38,607 nt of DNA from AC2028 sp002373595 (GCA_946616365.1 CAMOIX010000019.1:1-38607), one strand, 5' to 3'; counted from the first letter of the stretch, positions 15,729-25,320 are shown. The notes: generated by a model not told the origin, from the sequence alone. Numbers and translations: made by a program.

Positions 15729-17090
15729 TCAGTCACTTTCTTCGAGTGCGATAAAGGAAAACGTGACATCCCGGTCCTCTCCGTCGACTGTCACCGTGTA
15801 AGACCTCGTAGAATAGCCTGTTTTACTGAGGGTAATGACATGCGATCCTTCCGACTTTTTAAACGAACACGGCGCAACTCCCACATACGCACCGTCGAAA
15901 TATACTTCAACTCCTTCAGGAGAATCAACAAATATCTTGTAATAAGAAGTGGATGTCGTACTCGTCGTATCCGTTTGCTGCTGCGTATTCTCGGTGCTTG
16001 ATGAAGTATCGGTCGATGTTTCTTTTTCGTTTTCTTCCATCTTCTCAAGTTCGATATCGAGTCCCGCAGTTCCCTGTCCTACCGTGATGTATCTGGTCAC
16101 GGTGCGGTATCCTTCCTTCCTGCACATGATCTGATGGATACCGTAAGTAAGCTCTATTGCAGCGGATGCATCCGCCTCCTCGCCGTCGATAAAAAGCTGC
16201 GCTCCCGCAGGCGATATCGAGAAGAGCACTGTTCCTTTTTTAGGAGCTTCTATCTTTACATCACTCAGATCGAGCAGACTTTCTCTTCCTCTCTTGATCG
16301 TCATCTCGCGCGTGACATTTGCAACGGGAGAACTGACAACAATGTCATATGTTCCTTCCGGTACAGTGAGCAGCATATCTTCGGTGATCTTCAGGATGAC
16401 TTTATTCCCGACTTCTATCCATCCTCCGACGAATGGTTCCTGTCCTGCCACGCGTAAGTATCCGTGTCCCTTGCTCACGATGACGCTGTAAACTGTATTT
16501 CCGATTCCTTCAAAGATGAGAGTGTCCACATCCGCAACATCCTCTCCTTTGATCTCTTCGCTGCCTGTAAAGTATACCGCATCGGAACTGATCTTATATA
16601 CTTCATCTCCGATACTGAGTTCCTTTTTGATCTTATCGATCGTATATCGCGATGTTTCATCCGTCGTCCATGCATCCTTTGACAGCGTAATCTTCGTCAG
16701 GTGCTTTTTTGGTTTTAAAAATCTGACATCGGTAATGTCTCCGATTCTTAACATATCCACGCTGATCGCTGTGCCATGTTTATCGGCAAAGACAGTCGTT
16801 CCGTCATAAAAAAGAGTATATCTTTTTGCTATATCCAGATTTAAGAATGTAAGAGTTTTATTCTCGGTATCTTTGGAAACCAGCACTGCCGTATCTTCGG
16901 AATCGTAATCATTAATACCGTAGACGATAATGCCTGTACTTTCCTTTTCGTTTCCGGGATTCTGCACAGATACGCCTGCAGACGGATTGCCGCCTGTCTT
17001 TCCTGTGCAGGCGGTCAATACGGATATACTGATTACCGCCGCGAGAAAACACTTCACGCGGCGGTATTTATTTTCCTGATCATTTTTCAT
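15729..17090 (-). CDS. PEGA-domain lipoprotein
   Basis: A 453-residue exported lipoprotein with lipobox LTAC (Cys28 counted from ATG 17090). A beta-rich region spans about residues 45-260. Two PEGA domains follow: one around GAQLFIDGEEA...GIHQIMCRKEGY and one around GVEVYFDGAYVG...GSHVITLSKTGY, separated by a Thr/Ser/Gln-rich linker. PEGA domains occur in surface and envelope proteins; the function here is unknown. GTG 17108 in the same frame is an alternative start; neither has a good ribosome binding site. ATG 17090 overlaps the cca stop, so coupling is likely. Confidence 0.82.
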   Translation of the reverse strand: MKNDQENKYRRVKCFLAAVISISVLTACTGKTGGNPSAGVSVQNPGNEKESTGIIVYGINDYDSEDTAVLVSKDTENKTLTFLNLDIAKRYTLFYDGTTVFADKHGTAISVDMLRIGDITDVRFLKPKKHLTKITLSKDAWTTDETSRYTIDKIKKELSIGDEVYKISSDAVYFTGSEEIKGEDVADVDTLIFEGIGNTVYSVIVSKGHGYLRVAGQEPFVGGWIEVGNKVILKITEDMLLTVPEGTYDIVVSSPVANVTREMTIKRGRESLLDLSDVKIEAPKKGTVLFSISPAGAQLFIDGEEADASAAIELTYGIHQIMCRKEGYRTVTRYITVGQGTAGLDIELEKMEENEKETSTDTSSSTENTQQQTDTTSTTSTSYYKIFVDSPEGVEVYFDGAYVGVAPCSFKKSEGSHVITLSKTGYSTRSYTVTVDGEDRDVTFSFIALEESD

Positions 17091-18429
17091 TTGAAATACT
17101 TTTCGCACGGGATATAAGTATCTCCTTGGTATTCATTGCAGGATCGTCTATGACTTCCTTCAAAAGTTCGTTAAGAATCCTTCCGATCTCAGGACCTGGC
17201 TTAAATCCTTCTTCCATCAGATCGTTCCCGCCTATTGCCAGATCTCTTATCTCAACACACTCACCCTTTGATATGATCTCATCATAGAGCATCTTCCACT
17301 CTTTTAACTCGGCGAGCTTTTCTTCCTTCATGTAATCGCTCTGAGCAAGCGTGTCCGCGTGTTTTACTTCTATATACATCGGATAGAGATCCTTGCCGAT
17401 CTTGGCGATCGCACGTCTCACATTCTTGGGCGTGGGCTTTAAGTCATTTCCGTAGTCGTGATATCTTATCATCTTTACCACGCTGTCTACGGTATTGTTA
17501 TCGAGCTTCCATCTCCTCAGGATCTGTCTGCCCATTTCGGCGCCGACCTCACAGTGTCCCTTGAAATGAGTGATGCCATTTTCATCGATACGAAGAGTCT
17601 CAGGCTTTCCTATATCATGAAGGAGCATTGATAGCCTGCGCACCTTGTCCGGAGCTATACTCTTCATCGACTCGATGATATGATCTCCCACATCATACTT
17701 GTGATGGATATGCTTCTGCGGGGTCTCCATCGCTTTATCGAACTCGGGGAAAAACACTGAAGTGAGTCCCGTCTCGTAAGCAATACGGATCCTGTCCGGA
17801 TGGTCGGAGCAGATGATCCCTATGAGCTCTGTCGTGATCCTCTCGGCACTTACTGCTTTCAGATTATCATGGAGCTTGTCTATCGCCCGGATGATCTCGT
17901 CATCGATCGCAAATCCAAGTCTCGCAGAAAATCTTATCGCCCTCATCATCCTGAGAGCATCCTCTCCGAATCTCTCTTCGGCCCTTCCGACACTGCGTAT
18001 TATTCCTTTTTCAAGGTCTTCGCATCCTCCGAAGAGATCGACGAGGCCGTCTCTTTCGTTGTATGCCATCGCGTTTATCGTGAAGTCTCTCCTGCAGAGA
18101 TCTTCTTCAAGCTTTGACGTAAACCGGACATTGTCGGGGTGCCTGCCGTCACCGTAGTCTCCGTCGATACGATATGTCGTCACTTCATATCCCGTACCGC
18201 CTCTCATGACCGTAACGGTTCCGTGCTGCAATCCTGTATCGATGGTCCTTCCGAATATCTTTTTTACATCTTCGGGAAGGGCTGATGTCGTGATGTCCCA
18301 ATCCTTGGGCGTAACACCCAGGAGACTGTCTCTTACGCAGCCACCTACAGCGTAGGCTTCATACCCCGCGTTCTCGAGTTTATCGCATATGTATCTGACA
18401 TCAGTTGGCAGTGTTATCTTCTGTGTCAC
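17080..18429 (-). CDS. cca: CCA-adding tRNA nucleotidyltransferase
   Basis: A 449-residue enzyme that adds or repairs the 3' CCA of tRNAs. The class II nucleotidyltransferase head has YAVGGCVRDSLLG and the metal-binding DWD (PKDWDITT). Further on are RRDFTINAMAYN, a tRNA-binding neck, and an HD domain (LLHDIGKPET). The frame is open to 18528, but that part is a shadow of the upstream gene. GTG 18429 gives the family-typical N-terminus KITLPTDVRYICDKL; ATG 18453 is the alternative. The three tRNA genes in this window lack encoded CCA, so this enzyme should be essential. Confidence 0.93.
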   Translation of the reverse strand: MTQKITLPTDVRYICDKLENAGYEAYAVGGCVRDSLLGVTPKDWDITTSALPEDVKKIFGRTIDTGLQHGTVTVMRGGTGYEVTTYRIDGDYGDGRHPDNVRFTSKLEEDLCRRDFTINAMAYNERDGLVDLFGGCEDLEKGIIRSVGRAEERFGEDALRMMRAIRFSARLGFAIDDEIIRAIDKLHDNLKAVSAERITTELIGIICSDHPDRIRIAYETGLTSVFFPEFDKAMETPQKHIHHKYDVGDHIIESMKSIAPDKVRRLSMLLHDIGKPETLRIDENGITHFKGHCEVGAEMGRQILRRWKLDNNTVDSVVKMIRYHDYGNDLKPTPKNVRRAIAKIGKDLYPMYIEVKHADTLAQSDYMKEEKLAELKEWKMLYDEIISKGECVEIRDLAIGGNDLMEEGFKPGPEIGRILNELLKEVIDDPAMNTKEILISRAKSISNEK

Positions 18430-19303
18430 TTCCCGTATTGTCTTCCGTTCCATCTGCGGTTCCGGTTGCAGCGTCTGCATTGGCTGCAGCAGCAGCTTCG
18501 TCAGCCTCCTGCTGGGCACGCTTATCATCGTAAGTGATCTTCTTGCTAAGGACTTCTACATCGATATCCTTGGTGATCTCTTCAATATAGTCTGCTGCCT
18601 TCTGAAGAGCTTCATAGTCTATGGTGTCCTCTGAGGAGTCATCATCCGATGCACTCTCTGCTTTGAATTCATCCGATTTTGCTTCGTAGAAAGCCATGGT
18701 TGCAAGTGAATCCTTTACGTAGCTCTCGAGGCTCTTCTCAGAAGCATAGCTTCCGAAGTTTGCATGGTAGTAATCGGCTGCGGTAAGTCCCGATGACTTG
18801 ATGCTCTCATTAAGCTCTGCAATGTAATTATTGTAATCCTCGGTGACGTCGTACTGGAATCCTTCCTCTGCCATAGCCTTCTTGAAAGCTGCATTCTCTT
18901 TCAGTTTCTCAACGGCCATCTCCTGGTAGAACTCATCGAAAGTAACATACTCATCATACATCGCAGTACCGGACTGTTTACTTACATCGATACCATAGTA
19001 CTGAGCGAGCATTGTTCCGTAAGTGCTCTCATATGAATTCTTGGAAAGATTGTAATAGTACTCATATTCCGGTCTTGATATCTCGCGTCCGTCAACCTTT
19101 AGCATCTTTTCGTTCTTATCGATCACTCTTCTGACCGGGAATGATGCAGCAAAGATCACGATAGCCAGCACGATAACAATGCCGACGATCCTGAGAATAT
19201 TCTCTTCACGCGCCTCTCTTACCTTAGCCTCTGCGCGCTTCTGCATCTTGCGATCGTATTTGGTAAGTTTCTTTTCTGTTTCCTGTTTCTTTTCGTTATC
19301 CAT
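18401..19303 (-). CDS. SurA-N-like membrane-anchored protein
   Basis: A 300-residue protein: lysine-rich cytoplasmic tail (residues 1-36), one membrane helix (38-57), then an outer helical domain resembling the SurA/PrsA N-terminal chaperone domain (VDGREISRPEYEYYYNLSKNSY). No parvulin isomerase domain follows. The C-terminal 40 residues are a low-complexity Ala/Asp/Thr tail. A role in folding or holding secreted proteins is inferred from the fold only. The start has GGGGAGAAC before ATG. It is the first gene of the unit with cca and the PEGA gene, and overlaps cca by about 29 bases. Confidence 0.75.
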   Translation of the reverse strand: MDNEKKQETEKKLTKYDRKMQKRAEAKVREAREENILRIVGIVIVLAIVIFAASFPVRRVIDKNEKMLKVDGREISRPEYEYYYNLSKNSYESTYGTMLAQYYGIDVSKQSGTAMYDEYVTFDEFYQEMAVEKLKENAAFKKAMAEEGFQYDVTEDYNNYIAELNESIKSSGLTAADYYHANFGSYASEKSLESYVKDSLATMAFYEAKSDEFKAESASDDDSSEDTIDYEALQKAADYIEEITKDIDVEVLSKKITYDDKRAQQEADEAAAAANADAATGTADGTEDNTGSDTEDNTAN

Positions 19304-19386
19304 GTTCTCCCCTTACGACGTGCGACTAATGCACGGTCTTAATAAATCACCGATACATTTTAGCCTATTTCCGGCAAAAAGGAAAG

Positions 19387-21420
19387 TTAGCTTTTCGCTT
19401 TTCTGTACTGAACGGGAGTGACTCCGTATGTCTTTTTGAACAGTCTGTTGAAATGTTCTACATTCTCATATCCGACATCGGCGGACACGCTTTCCACGCT
19501 TCTCGGGCTTCCGTCCGGATTGCTCTCGCGAAGCAGTGTGCACGCTCTCTTCATCCTTTCGTTCCTTACGGCATCCTGGAATGTGAGTCCGGACTTCTCC
19601 TTTATATACTTAGAAAGGTAAGGAGGGGAGAGATGGAAATTGTCAGCAAGCTCCTCAAGAGTTACTTCCGCATAGTTTCTCTGGATATAGCTGAGCACCT
19701 CTACAAGTCTCTCCTCTCTGCCACTGCGGATATGCTGGTCTGCTGCGATACGGTTGACTGCTGCCGTGAGAGCAGCTATAGATGCTTTAATGATATCCTC
19801 ATCTATACCAACGCCCCAGTATACTTTCTCACCGGTGGCATCCTTTACATTCAGTCCGAAGTAAGCAGCCGCCTTGGAACTACTGGTTCTGGATACCGCA
19901 TGTTCCTCATACGTTCTGACTTCATAATTGATACCAAGGAATGTCTTGATCGCATTGCTTACGGCATCGAGACGTCCGTTACCCATACAAGCCACTTCCA
20001 TTCTCTTATCCTTATGCTCGATGGTAACCGTGGCTTCGATGCCCCCCTCAACCTGTTTGAAGTGACACTCGGGGATAGCAAAGATACCGCGGGGATTTAC
20101 ATACTGCTCCTCGAATATAGAATAAACTTCTGCGGGCTGGATCTCCGAATGTCTCCTGTCGGATACACCCTTGATGAGATATCCGACTTCCTCCTTCATG
20201 GCTGCGGGGAGACTCAGGCCGAACTGCTGCTTGAGGACAAATGCTACGCCGCCCTTTCCGGAAGTCGAATTGATACGGATGACATCCGACTCGTATTCTC
20301 TGCCAAGATCTGAAGGGTCGATGGGCAGGTAAGGGATATCCCATCTCACTCCGGTCTTTCCTTCGTTCCTCCAGTTCATACCCTTGCTGATAGCATCCTG
20401 GTGCGATCCGGAGAATGCGGTAAACACGAGGTCTCCGGCGTAGGGAGTTCTCTCATGCACTCGCATATTGGTATATTCCTCATACTTTTTCCTGATATCC
20501 ATGATGTCGGAGAAATCGAGTCCACTGTCAACGCCGTGAGTTACCATGTTCATGGCTACAGTCACCAGATCAACATTACCGGTTCTCTCACCGTTTCCAA
20601 AAAGAGTTCCTTCAACTCTGTCAGCTCCTGCAAGTACTCCAAGCTCGGCATCACCCACTCCTGTTCCTCTGTCATTGTGGGGATGAACGCTCAGTACCAC
20701 ACCGTCGCGATACTTCATATTCTTGCTCATGTACTCGATCTGGCATGCGAAGACATGAGGCATTGCAACCTGCACGGTCGAGGGAAGATTGATGATCGCT
20801 TTGTGCTCGGGAGTGGGCTTCCATACATCCAGCACCGCATTGCAAACCTCCAGTGCAAACTCGGGCTCAGTCTGTGAGAAGCTCTCAGGGCTGTACTCAA
20901 ACATGAAATTGCCTTCGGTCTCATCGGCAAGCTTCTTTAAAAGCTGAGCTCCATCAACTGCGATCTTGATGATCTCACTCTTTTCCTTCTTAAATACCTG
21001 CTCTCTCTGCTCTACGGAAGTTGAATTGTAAAGATGTACTATCGCTTTGGGCGCACCCTTTACAGCCTCAAACGTTTTCCTTATGATATGCTCCCTCGCC
21101 TGAGTGAGAACCTGTATCGTAACATCGTCAGGGATCATATTCTTATCTATAAGTGCTCTGATAAATTCGAATTCCGTATCGGACGAAGCGGGGAATCCTA
21201 CTTCGATCTCTTTGAATCCGACATCCACCAGCACCTTGAAGAATTCGAGCTTGGTCTCAAGGCTCATGGGATCGATAAGGGCCTGATTTCCGTCCCTTAA
21301 GTCGACGCTGCACCATATCGGAGGTGCGGTTATCGTATCTTTTTTAACCCAATCATATGCATTTTCAGGTGGCATATAATATGTTTTCTGATACTTGTCC
21401 TTGATTTTTATTTTACTCAT
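19387..21420 (-). CDS. leuA: 2-isopropylmalate synthase fused to an AraC-type DNA-binding domain
   Basis: A 677-residue fusion. Residues 1-560 are a complete 2-isopropylmalate synthase of the fungal/actinobacterial type, which condenses 2-ketoisovalerate with acetyl-CoA in the first step of leucine synthesis. Visible are the catalytic Arg-Asp in DLRDGNQALIDP (residues 40-51), metal-binding HPHND (246-250), GNGERTGNVDL, and the leucine-sensing C-terminal domain (about 440-562). Residues 566-677 are a full AraC-family domain with two helix-turn-helix units (about 586-609 and 640-666), ending YGVTPVQYRKAKS. The frame is continuous, without stop or frameshift. The start has AGGAGG seven bases upstream. 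I infer a metabolic enzyme that also binds DNA, with leucine as the likely signal. No other leu gene is in the window. Confidence 0.95.
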   Translation of the reverse strand: MSKIKIKDKYQKTYYMPPENAYDWVKKDTITAPPIWCSVDLRDGNQALIDPMSLETKLEFFKVLVDVGFKEIEVGFPASSDTEFEFIRALIDKNMIPDDVTIQVLTQAREHIIRKTFEAVKGAPKAIVHLYNSTSVEQREQVFKKEKSEIIKIAVDGAQLLKKLADETEGNFMFEYSPESFSQTEPEFALEVCNAVLDVWKPTPEHKAIINLPSTVQVAMPHVFACQIEYMSKNMKYRDGVVLSVHPHNDRGTGVGDAELGVLAGADRVEGTLFGNGERTGNVDLVTVAMNMVTHGVDSGLDFSDIMDIRKKYEEYTNMRVHERTPYAGDLVFTAFSGSHQDAISKGMNWRNEGKTGVRWDIPYLPIDPSDLGREYESDVIRINSTSGKGGVAFVLKQQFGLSLPAAMKEEVGYLIKGVSDRRHSEIQPAEVYSIFEEQYVNPRGIFAIPECHFKQVEGGIEATVTIEHKDKRMEVACMGNGRLDAVSNAIKTFLGINYEVRTYEEHAVSRTSSSKAAAYFGLNVKDATGEKVYWGVGIDEDIIKASIAALTAAVNRIAADQHIRSGREERLVEVLSYIQRNYAEVTLEELADNFHLSPPYLSKYIKEKSGLTFQDAVRNERMKRACTLLRESNPDGSPRSVESVSADVGYENVEHFNRLFKKTYGVTPVQYRKAKS

Positions 21421-21430
21421 ATTTCCTCCT

Positions 21431-21501
21431 ATTTTGCCATTGAAGGCAATTATTTTCCCTTGAATGCGTCTATTCTAACACTACCCCATGGCAAAATGCA
21501 A
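21431..21501 (-). promoter_or_regulatory. leuA promoter with 10-bp inverted-repeat operator candidate
   Basis: On the minus strand TTGCAT (21496-21501), 18 bases, TAGAAT (21472-21477). A perfect 10-bp inverted repeat (ATGGCAAAAT at 21488-21497 and its complement at 21431-21440, centres 57 bp apart) puts one arm in the promoter spacer and the other against the AGGAGG. A third GGCAA lies at 21445-21449. The upstream arm precedes the predicted transcription start, so the pair should act in DNA, not as an RNA hairpin. Confidence 0.6.
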
Positions 21502-21575
21502 TATCTATTTTATTTTAATAGTTGATTTATTTTAATCTCTCCTCTGATATATCTTCTTGCTTAAATTTACTCATC

Positions 21576-21604
21576 TTGTGTTTTCTATGGATATAACATA
21601 CAAT
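21576..21604 (+). promoter_or_regulatory. Promoter of the efflux operon
   Basis: TTGTGT (21576-21581), 17 bases, TACAAT (21599-21604), about 49 bases before the adaptor start. It is divergent from the leuA promoter. Confidence 0.6.
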
Positions 21605-21652
21605 TATAGAAGTTTTTGTTTATAAGGATAAATTTGTCGGAGGTGTACAGAA

Positions 21653-23206
21653 ATGGCTCGTGAGAAAACCAACACCAATAAATATGGAAGAAAGAAGAAA
21701 AAGTGGATAGTAGTGACCATCATAACAGTGGCTGTGCTGGTCGGACTGGTGGCACTTATCCTCAAGATCAAAAAGGCCGGGGAAGAACTCCTTGCCGGCA
21801 TGAACTCTTTTGATACGGAGGAAGTAACCGTAAGAGATCTGACATCCAGTATCGGCGCTACCGGTAAGATAGTCAGCCTTGAGACTACAGATGTTAATCC
21901 CGAGATCACTTCCGTCAAAGTCGATAAAGTCCTTGTCGAAGTTGGCGATATGGTCAAAGCCGGCGATCCTCTCATCACTTTTGATATGTCCGATATCGAA
22001 GAGAACCTCGAAGATGCGCAAGCTGCGTTAAATCGTGCCAACCAGTTAAACGCACTGTCCGCAAATGCTGCAGCCCAGAGCGTGGCAGATGCTCAGAGAA
22101 ACAGCATAAACACTCTCGAGGACTGCCAGAAAAAGATCAAAGATCTCGAGAACGACTACGAGAAACAGTGCAACACATATAATGATTACAGAGAAAAAAG
22201 AGAAAAGCTTGAGAACGCTTACAAAGCAGCTGTAGCGGCTCTTCCCGGATATCGGGTCACTCTCGAGACCAAGGAGGCGCAGCTCCGCGCCAATCCCGGA
22301 GATGCAGCTCTTATCGCTGATGTCAACACTCTCAACACTCAGATCTCTGCCGCCAGCGAGACGATATCGACTTATACCGAACTGAAGGCAAATGAGACCA
22401 CTTGGGGTGATACCGCAAACAATACATATTTCGAACTCGAAGATGCCAAGAAAACCTATGAGCGCACGATAGCCGCTCAAACCAGTGCCATCACAAGTGC
22501 GCAGAACTCGCAGGCTACAAACCGCCTCAGCAATGACACTACAACCCAGAGAAGAAATGTAGAAAAGCTCGAGGAGCAGCTTCAGAGCGGAACTCTTACC
22601 GCACCCGTATCCGGTATGGTTACCTCGGTCAAGGCTGAAGCAGGTCAGACTGTAGGCGCCGCTGCGGGAGCACTCGTAGTCATCCAGGATGTTTCCTCCT
22701 TTGAGATAGAGTCCGAAATATCAGAGTATGATATCAGCAATCTGCAGATCGGACAGAAGGTACTCATCAAGACCAAAGCAACAGGCGATCAGTCCTTTAC
22801 CGGCAAGATATCAAAGATATCTCCCATCGCTACGATCCAGACCAATCAGCTCTCGAGCGGCAGCGTTACTTATACCGTCCGCATCACTATCGATCAGCCG
22901 AACGAAAAGCTCAGACTCGATATGTCGACATCACTCAGCATCATTACCAGCGAGAAAAAAAATGCAATGACTGTTCCGTACAATGCGGTTCAGACAGACG
23001 ATGACGGCAAGACATATGTCGAAGTCATCGATGAAGGCGTTGATCCCGAGACCGGTCTGCCGGCATCTCACACCGTATATGTAAATATCCTCTCAGAGAA
23101 TAATTACTATACCGAAGTATCCTCACCCGAGCTTCACGAGGGCGATAAGGTCAAGATCATCAAGACCGAGACCAACCCCATGGATATGTGGATGCAGTTT
23201 ATGTAA
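21653..23206 (+). CDS. MacA/HlyD-like membrane fusion protein (efflux adaptor)
   Basis: A 517-residue adaptor: basic N-terminus, one membrane helix (residues 19-38), a lipoyl half-motif (GDMVKAGDPLITFD), a long coiled coil (about 115-330), the second lipoyl half (TAPVSGMVTSVKAEAGQTVG), then beta-barrel domains. It links the MacB-type ABC exporter encoded downstream to the outside, probably for peptide or antibiotic export. The start has GGAGG ten bases upstream. The ATPase gene begins 19 bases after its stop. Confidence 0.9.
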   Translation: MAREKTNTNKYGRKKKKWIVVTIITVAVLVGLVALILKIKKAGEELLAGMNSFDTEEVTVRDLTSSIGATGKIVSLETTDVNPEITSVKVDKVLVEVGDMVKAGDPLITFDMSDIEENLEDAQAALNRANQLNALSANAAAQSVADAQRNSINTLEDCQKKIKDLENDYEKQCNTYNDYREKREKLENAYKAAVAALPGYRVTLETKEAQLRANPGDAALIADVNTLNTQISAASETISTYTELKANETTWGDTANNTYFELEDAKKTYERTIAAQTSAITSAQNSQATNRLSNDTTTQRRNVEKLEEQLQSGTLTAPVSGMVTSVKAEAGQTVGAAAGALVVIQDVSSFEIESEISEYDISNLQIGQKVLIKTKATGDQSFTGKISKISPIATIQTNQLSSGSVTYTVRITIDQPNEKLRLDMSTSLSIITSEKKNAMTVPYNAVQTDDDGKTYVEVIDEGVDPETGLPASHTVYVNILSENNYYTEVSSPELHEGDKVKIIKTETNPMDMWMQFM

Positions 23207-23225
23207 TTGATTGGCAGGATTTCAA

Positions 23226-23945
23226 ATGGAACCCGAAAAGAAGAAGATAATACAGCTTCAAAATATAATAAAGAGATTCTACATCGGAAAGCCCAATGAG
23301 CTTCAGATCCTGAACGGCATATCCCTCGATGTATATAAAGGTGAATTCGTATCCATCGTCGGTGCGTCCGGATCCGGTAAGTCCACACTTATGAATGTGA
23401 TCGGACTCCTCGACAGACCCACCGAGGGAAAATATATCATTAACGATATAGATATCGACGATGCATCGGACGAAGATCTTTCATATATCAGGAATCAGGA
23501 GATTGGATTCGTTTTCCAGACTTATAACCTCGTCCCCAAGACAAATGCCCTCAAAAATGTCGAGCTTCCTCTCCTCTACGGACATGTTCCCGCAAAGGAA
23601 AGACGCAGAAAAGCCGAGGAACTCTTAGAGCTTGTCGGTATGGGCGATAGAATGAAGCATATGCCCGAGGAACTCTCAGGAGGACAGAAACAGCGTGTTG
23701 CGATAGCAAGGTCTCTTGCCAACGACCCTTCCATCGTTCTGGCCGATGAGCCGACAGGTGCTCTGGACTCTCACACCGGACGAGTTGTTATGGATCTCTT
23801 CCATAAACTGCATGAGCGCGGTACCACTATCCTCCTGATCACTCACTCTCCGGAACTTGCGGAAGAAACGCAGCGGATCATCACGATCCAGGACGGATAT
23901 ATCACCGGAGAAAGAGAAGGAAAGGCGGTGCGAAATGCTGATTAA
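23226..23945 (+). CDS. MacB/LolD-like ABC exporter ATPase
   Basis: A 239-residue ABC ATPase. Walker A is GASGSGKST (residues 46-54), the Q-loop is in FVFQTYNLVP, the signature is ELSGGQKQRVAIARSL, Walker B is IVLADEPTGALDS. The family drives mechanotransmission through MacB-type permeases. The frame is open from a TTG at 23211, but ATG 23226, with CAGGA eight bases upstream, fits better. It overlaps the permease start by 11 bases. Confidence 0.93.
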   Translation: MEPEKKKIIQLQNIIKRFYIGKPNELQILNGISLDVYKGEFVSIVGASGSGKSTLMNVIGLLDRPTEGKYIINDIDIDDASDEDLSYIRNQEIGFVFQTYNLVPKTNALKNVELPLLYGHVPAKERRRKAEELLELVGMGDRMKHMPEELSGGQKQRVAIARSLANDPSIVLADEPTGALDSHTGRVVMDLFHKLHERGTTILLITHSPELAEETQRIITIQDGYITGEREGKAVRNAD

Positions 23946-25230
23946 AGAAAACATACGAATGGCTATCACCAGCCTTCGTGCCAATCTGTCCAGAACGCTG
24001 CTCACTATGCTCGGAATCATCATAGGAATAGCATCGGTCATTGCCATTATGACCGTCGGTAATTCCCTTACTCTGTCGATATCGTCCGAACTCCAGTCCG
24101 CAGGCGCCAACAACATCACCGTATATCTGAATTATAAAGACGATGTCGATGAAGATACCGAAGACGAAAACGAAAATGGGATCGTATTCGGTAAAATAGC
24201 TTCAAAACGCGGGGTCACCGATTCAGATCTGATAAATGATGAAATGATATCGGCACTCGTTGCCAAATATCCCGATGAAGTAGCAGCGATATCCATGAAT
24301 GAATCCATCGGTTCCACCACATACGAAAAGGGACGCCGTTCCATTGGTATTGAACTCTACGACGCCAGCATGGGATACTTTATGGCCAATGAGATAGAGA
24401 TCCTGGCAGGTATGAACTTCAATCAGGATGCTATCACCAACGGAACCAATGTGTGCCTTATCGAGGCTCCGTACGCGGATCAGTTCTATGATGGAGATTA
24501 CCGCCGCGCAATAGGTGAGGAACTTACTCTCGATGTAAACGGACGAACGATCATCCTGACGATCATCGGTGTTTATAAACCCAAGCAATCTCAGATGATG
24601 ATGATCGCGAACGGCTCATCCAGCACCGCAAACTGCCTCATCCCTGTTAAGACTAAAGAGAATCTCTTCCAATCATCCGGGCATTACTACTTTGACATCA
24701 TCACCACGGTCGGAACCAATCCCGATGATTTTGCAAACAAAGCTGCCGATTTCTTTAATGCATACTACAGATCCAGTGATACATTCGTAGTGGAAACATT
24801 CAGTATGGCTTCCATGGTATCCATGATGGAGACATCAATGAGCGCCATCACAACAGCGATCACCATCATCGCAGGTATCGCACTTCTCGTCGGCGGTATC
24901 GGAGTCATGAATATAATGCTCGTATCCATAACGGAGAGAACAAGAGAGATCGGAACAAGAAAAGCACTCGGTGCTACCAACGGATCTATCAGACTTCAGT
25001 TCATCACCGAGTCGATGATCATGTGTCTCATCGGAGGCGCGATAGGAGTTGTTCTCGGACTGGGAATGGGATCGGCAGGAGCAAAAGCAATGGGATACCC
25101 GGCTGCTCCATCGATCACAAGTATAATCGGCTCACTTCTTTTCTCGCTTGCGATCGGAGTATTCTTCGGATACTATCCCGCTAACAAAGCTGCCAAGATG
25201 AATCCGATCGACGCACTCAGATACGAATGA
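23935..25230 (+). CDS. MacB-like ABC exporter permease
   Basis: A 431-residue permease of the MacB/FtsX type: one N-terminal membrane helix (about residues 20-42), a large extracytoplasmic domain, and three C-terminal helices with the conserved GGIGVMNIMLVSITERTREIGTRKALGA-type segment between the second and third. The open frame reaches 23857, but ATG 23935 follows AAGGAAAGGCGG and starts the family-typical LIKENIRMAITSLRANLSR. It completes a three-gene tripartite-type exporter; no outer-membrane partner is expected in a Gram-positive. Confidence 0.93.
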   Translation: MLIKENIRMAITSLRANLSRTLLTMLGIIIGIASVIAIMTVGNSLTLSISSELQSAGANNITVYLNYKDDVDEDTEDENENGIVFGKIASKRGVTDSDLINDEMISALVAKYPDEVAAISMNESIGSTTYEKGRRSIGIELYDASMGYFMANEIEILAGMNFNQDAITNGTNVCLIEAPYADQFYDGDYRRAIGEELTLDVNGRTIILTIIGVYKPKQSQMMMIANGSSSTANCLIPVKTKENLFQSSGHYYFDIITTVGTNPDDFANKAADFFNAYYRSSDTFVVETFSMASMVSMMETSMSAITTAITIIAGIALLVGGIGVMNIMLVSITERTREIGTRKALGATNGSIRLQFITESMIMCLIGGAIGVVLGLGMGSAGAKAMGYPAAPSITSIIGSLLFSLAIGVFFGYYPANKAAKMNPIDALRYE

Positions 25231-25277
25231 TGTAAAAGATATAGCGCATATATTTTCATTATCATAGAAATAAAAAA

Positions 25278-25299
25278 AGAGTCCGGATATCCGGACTCT
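25278..25299. terminator. Bidirectional terminator
   Basis: A perfect 22-base palindrome (centre of the stem at 25288/25289) with seven A before it and a run of T after it. It ends the efflux operon on the plus strand and the Lys-rich protein gene on the minus strand. Confidence 0.9.
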
Positions 25300-25320
25300 C
25301 TTTTTATTCTGCTTTGGAAA

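Noticed and set aside
19453..20313. Plus-strand open frame of 286 residues inside leuA
   Set aside because: No family resemblance and no ribosome binding site; it lies opposite a clearly conserved gene.
21421..21501. Leucine attenuator or T-box before leuA
   Set aside because: The predicted leader is only about 45 bases, with no Leu-rich leader peptide, no T-box sequence and no terminator hairpin with a T run.
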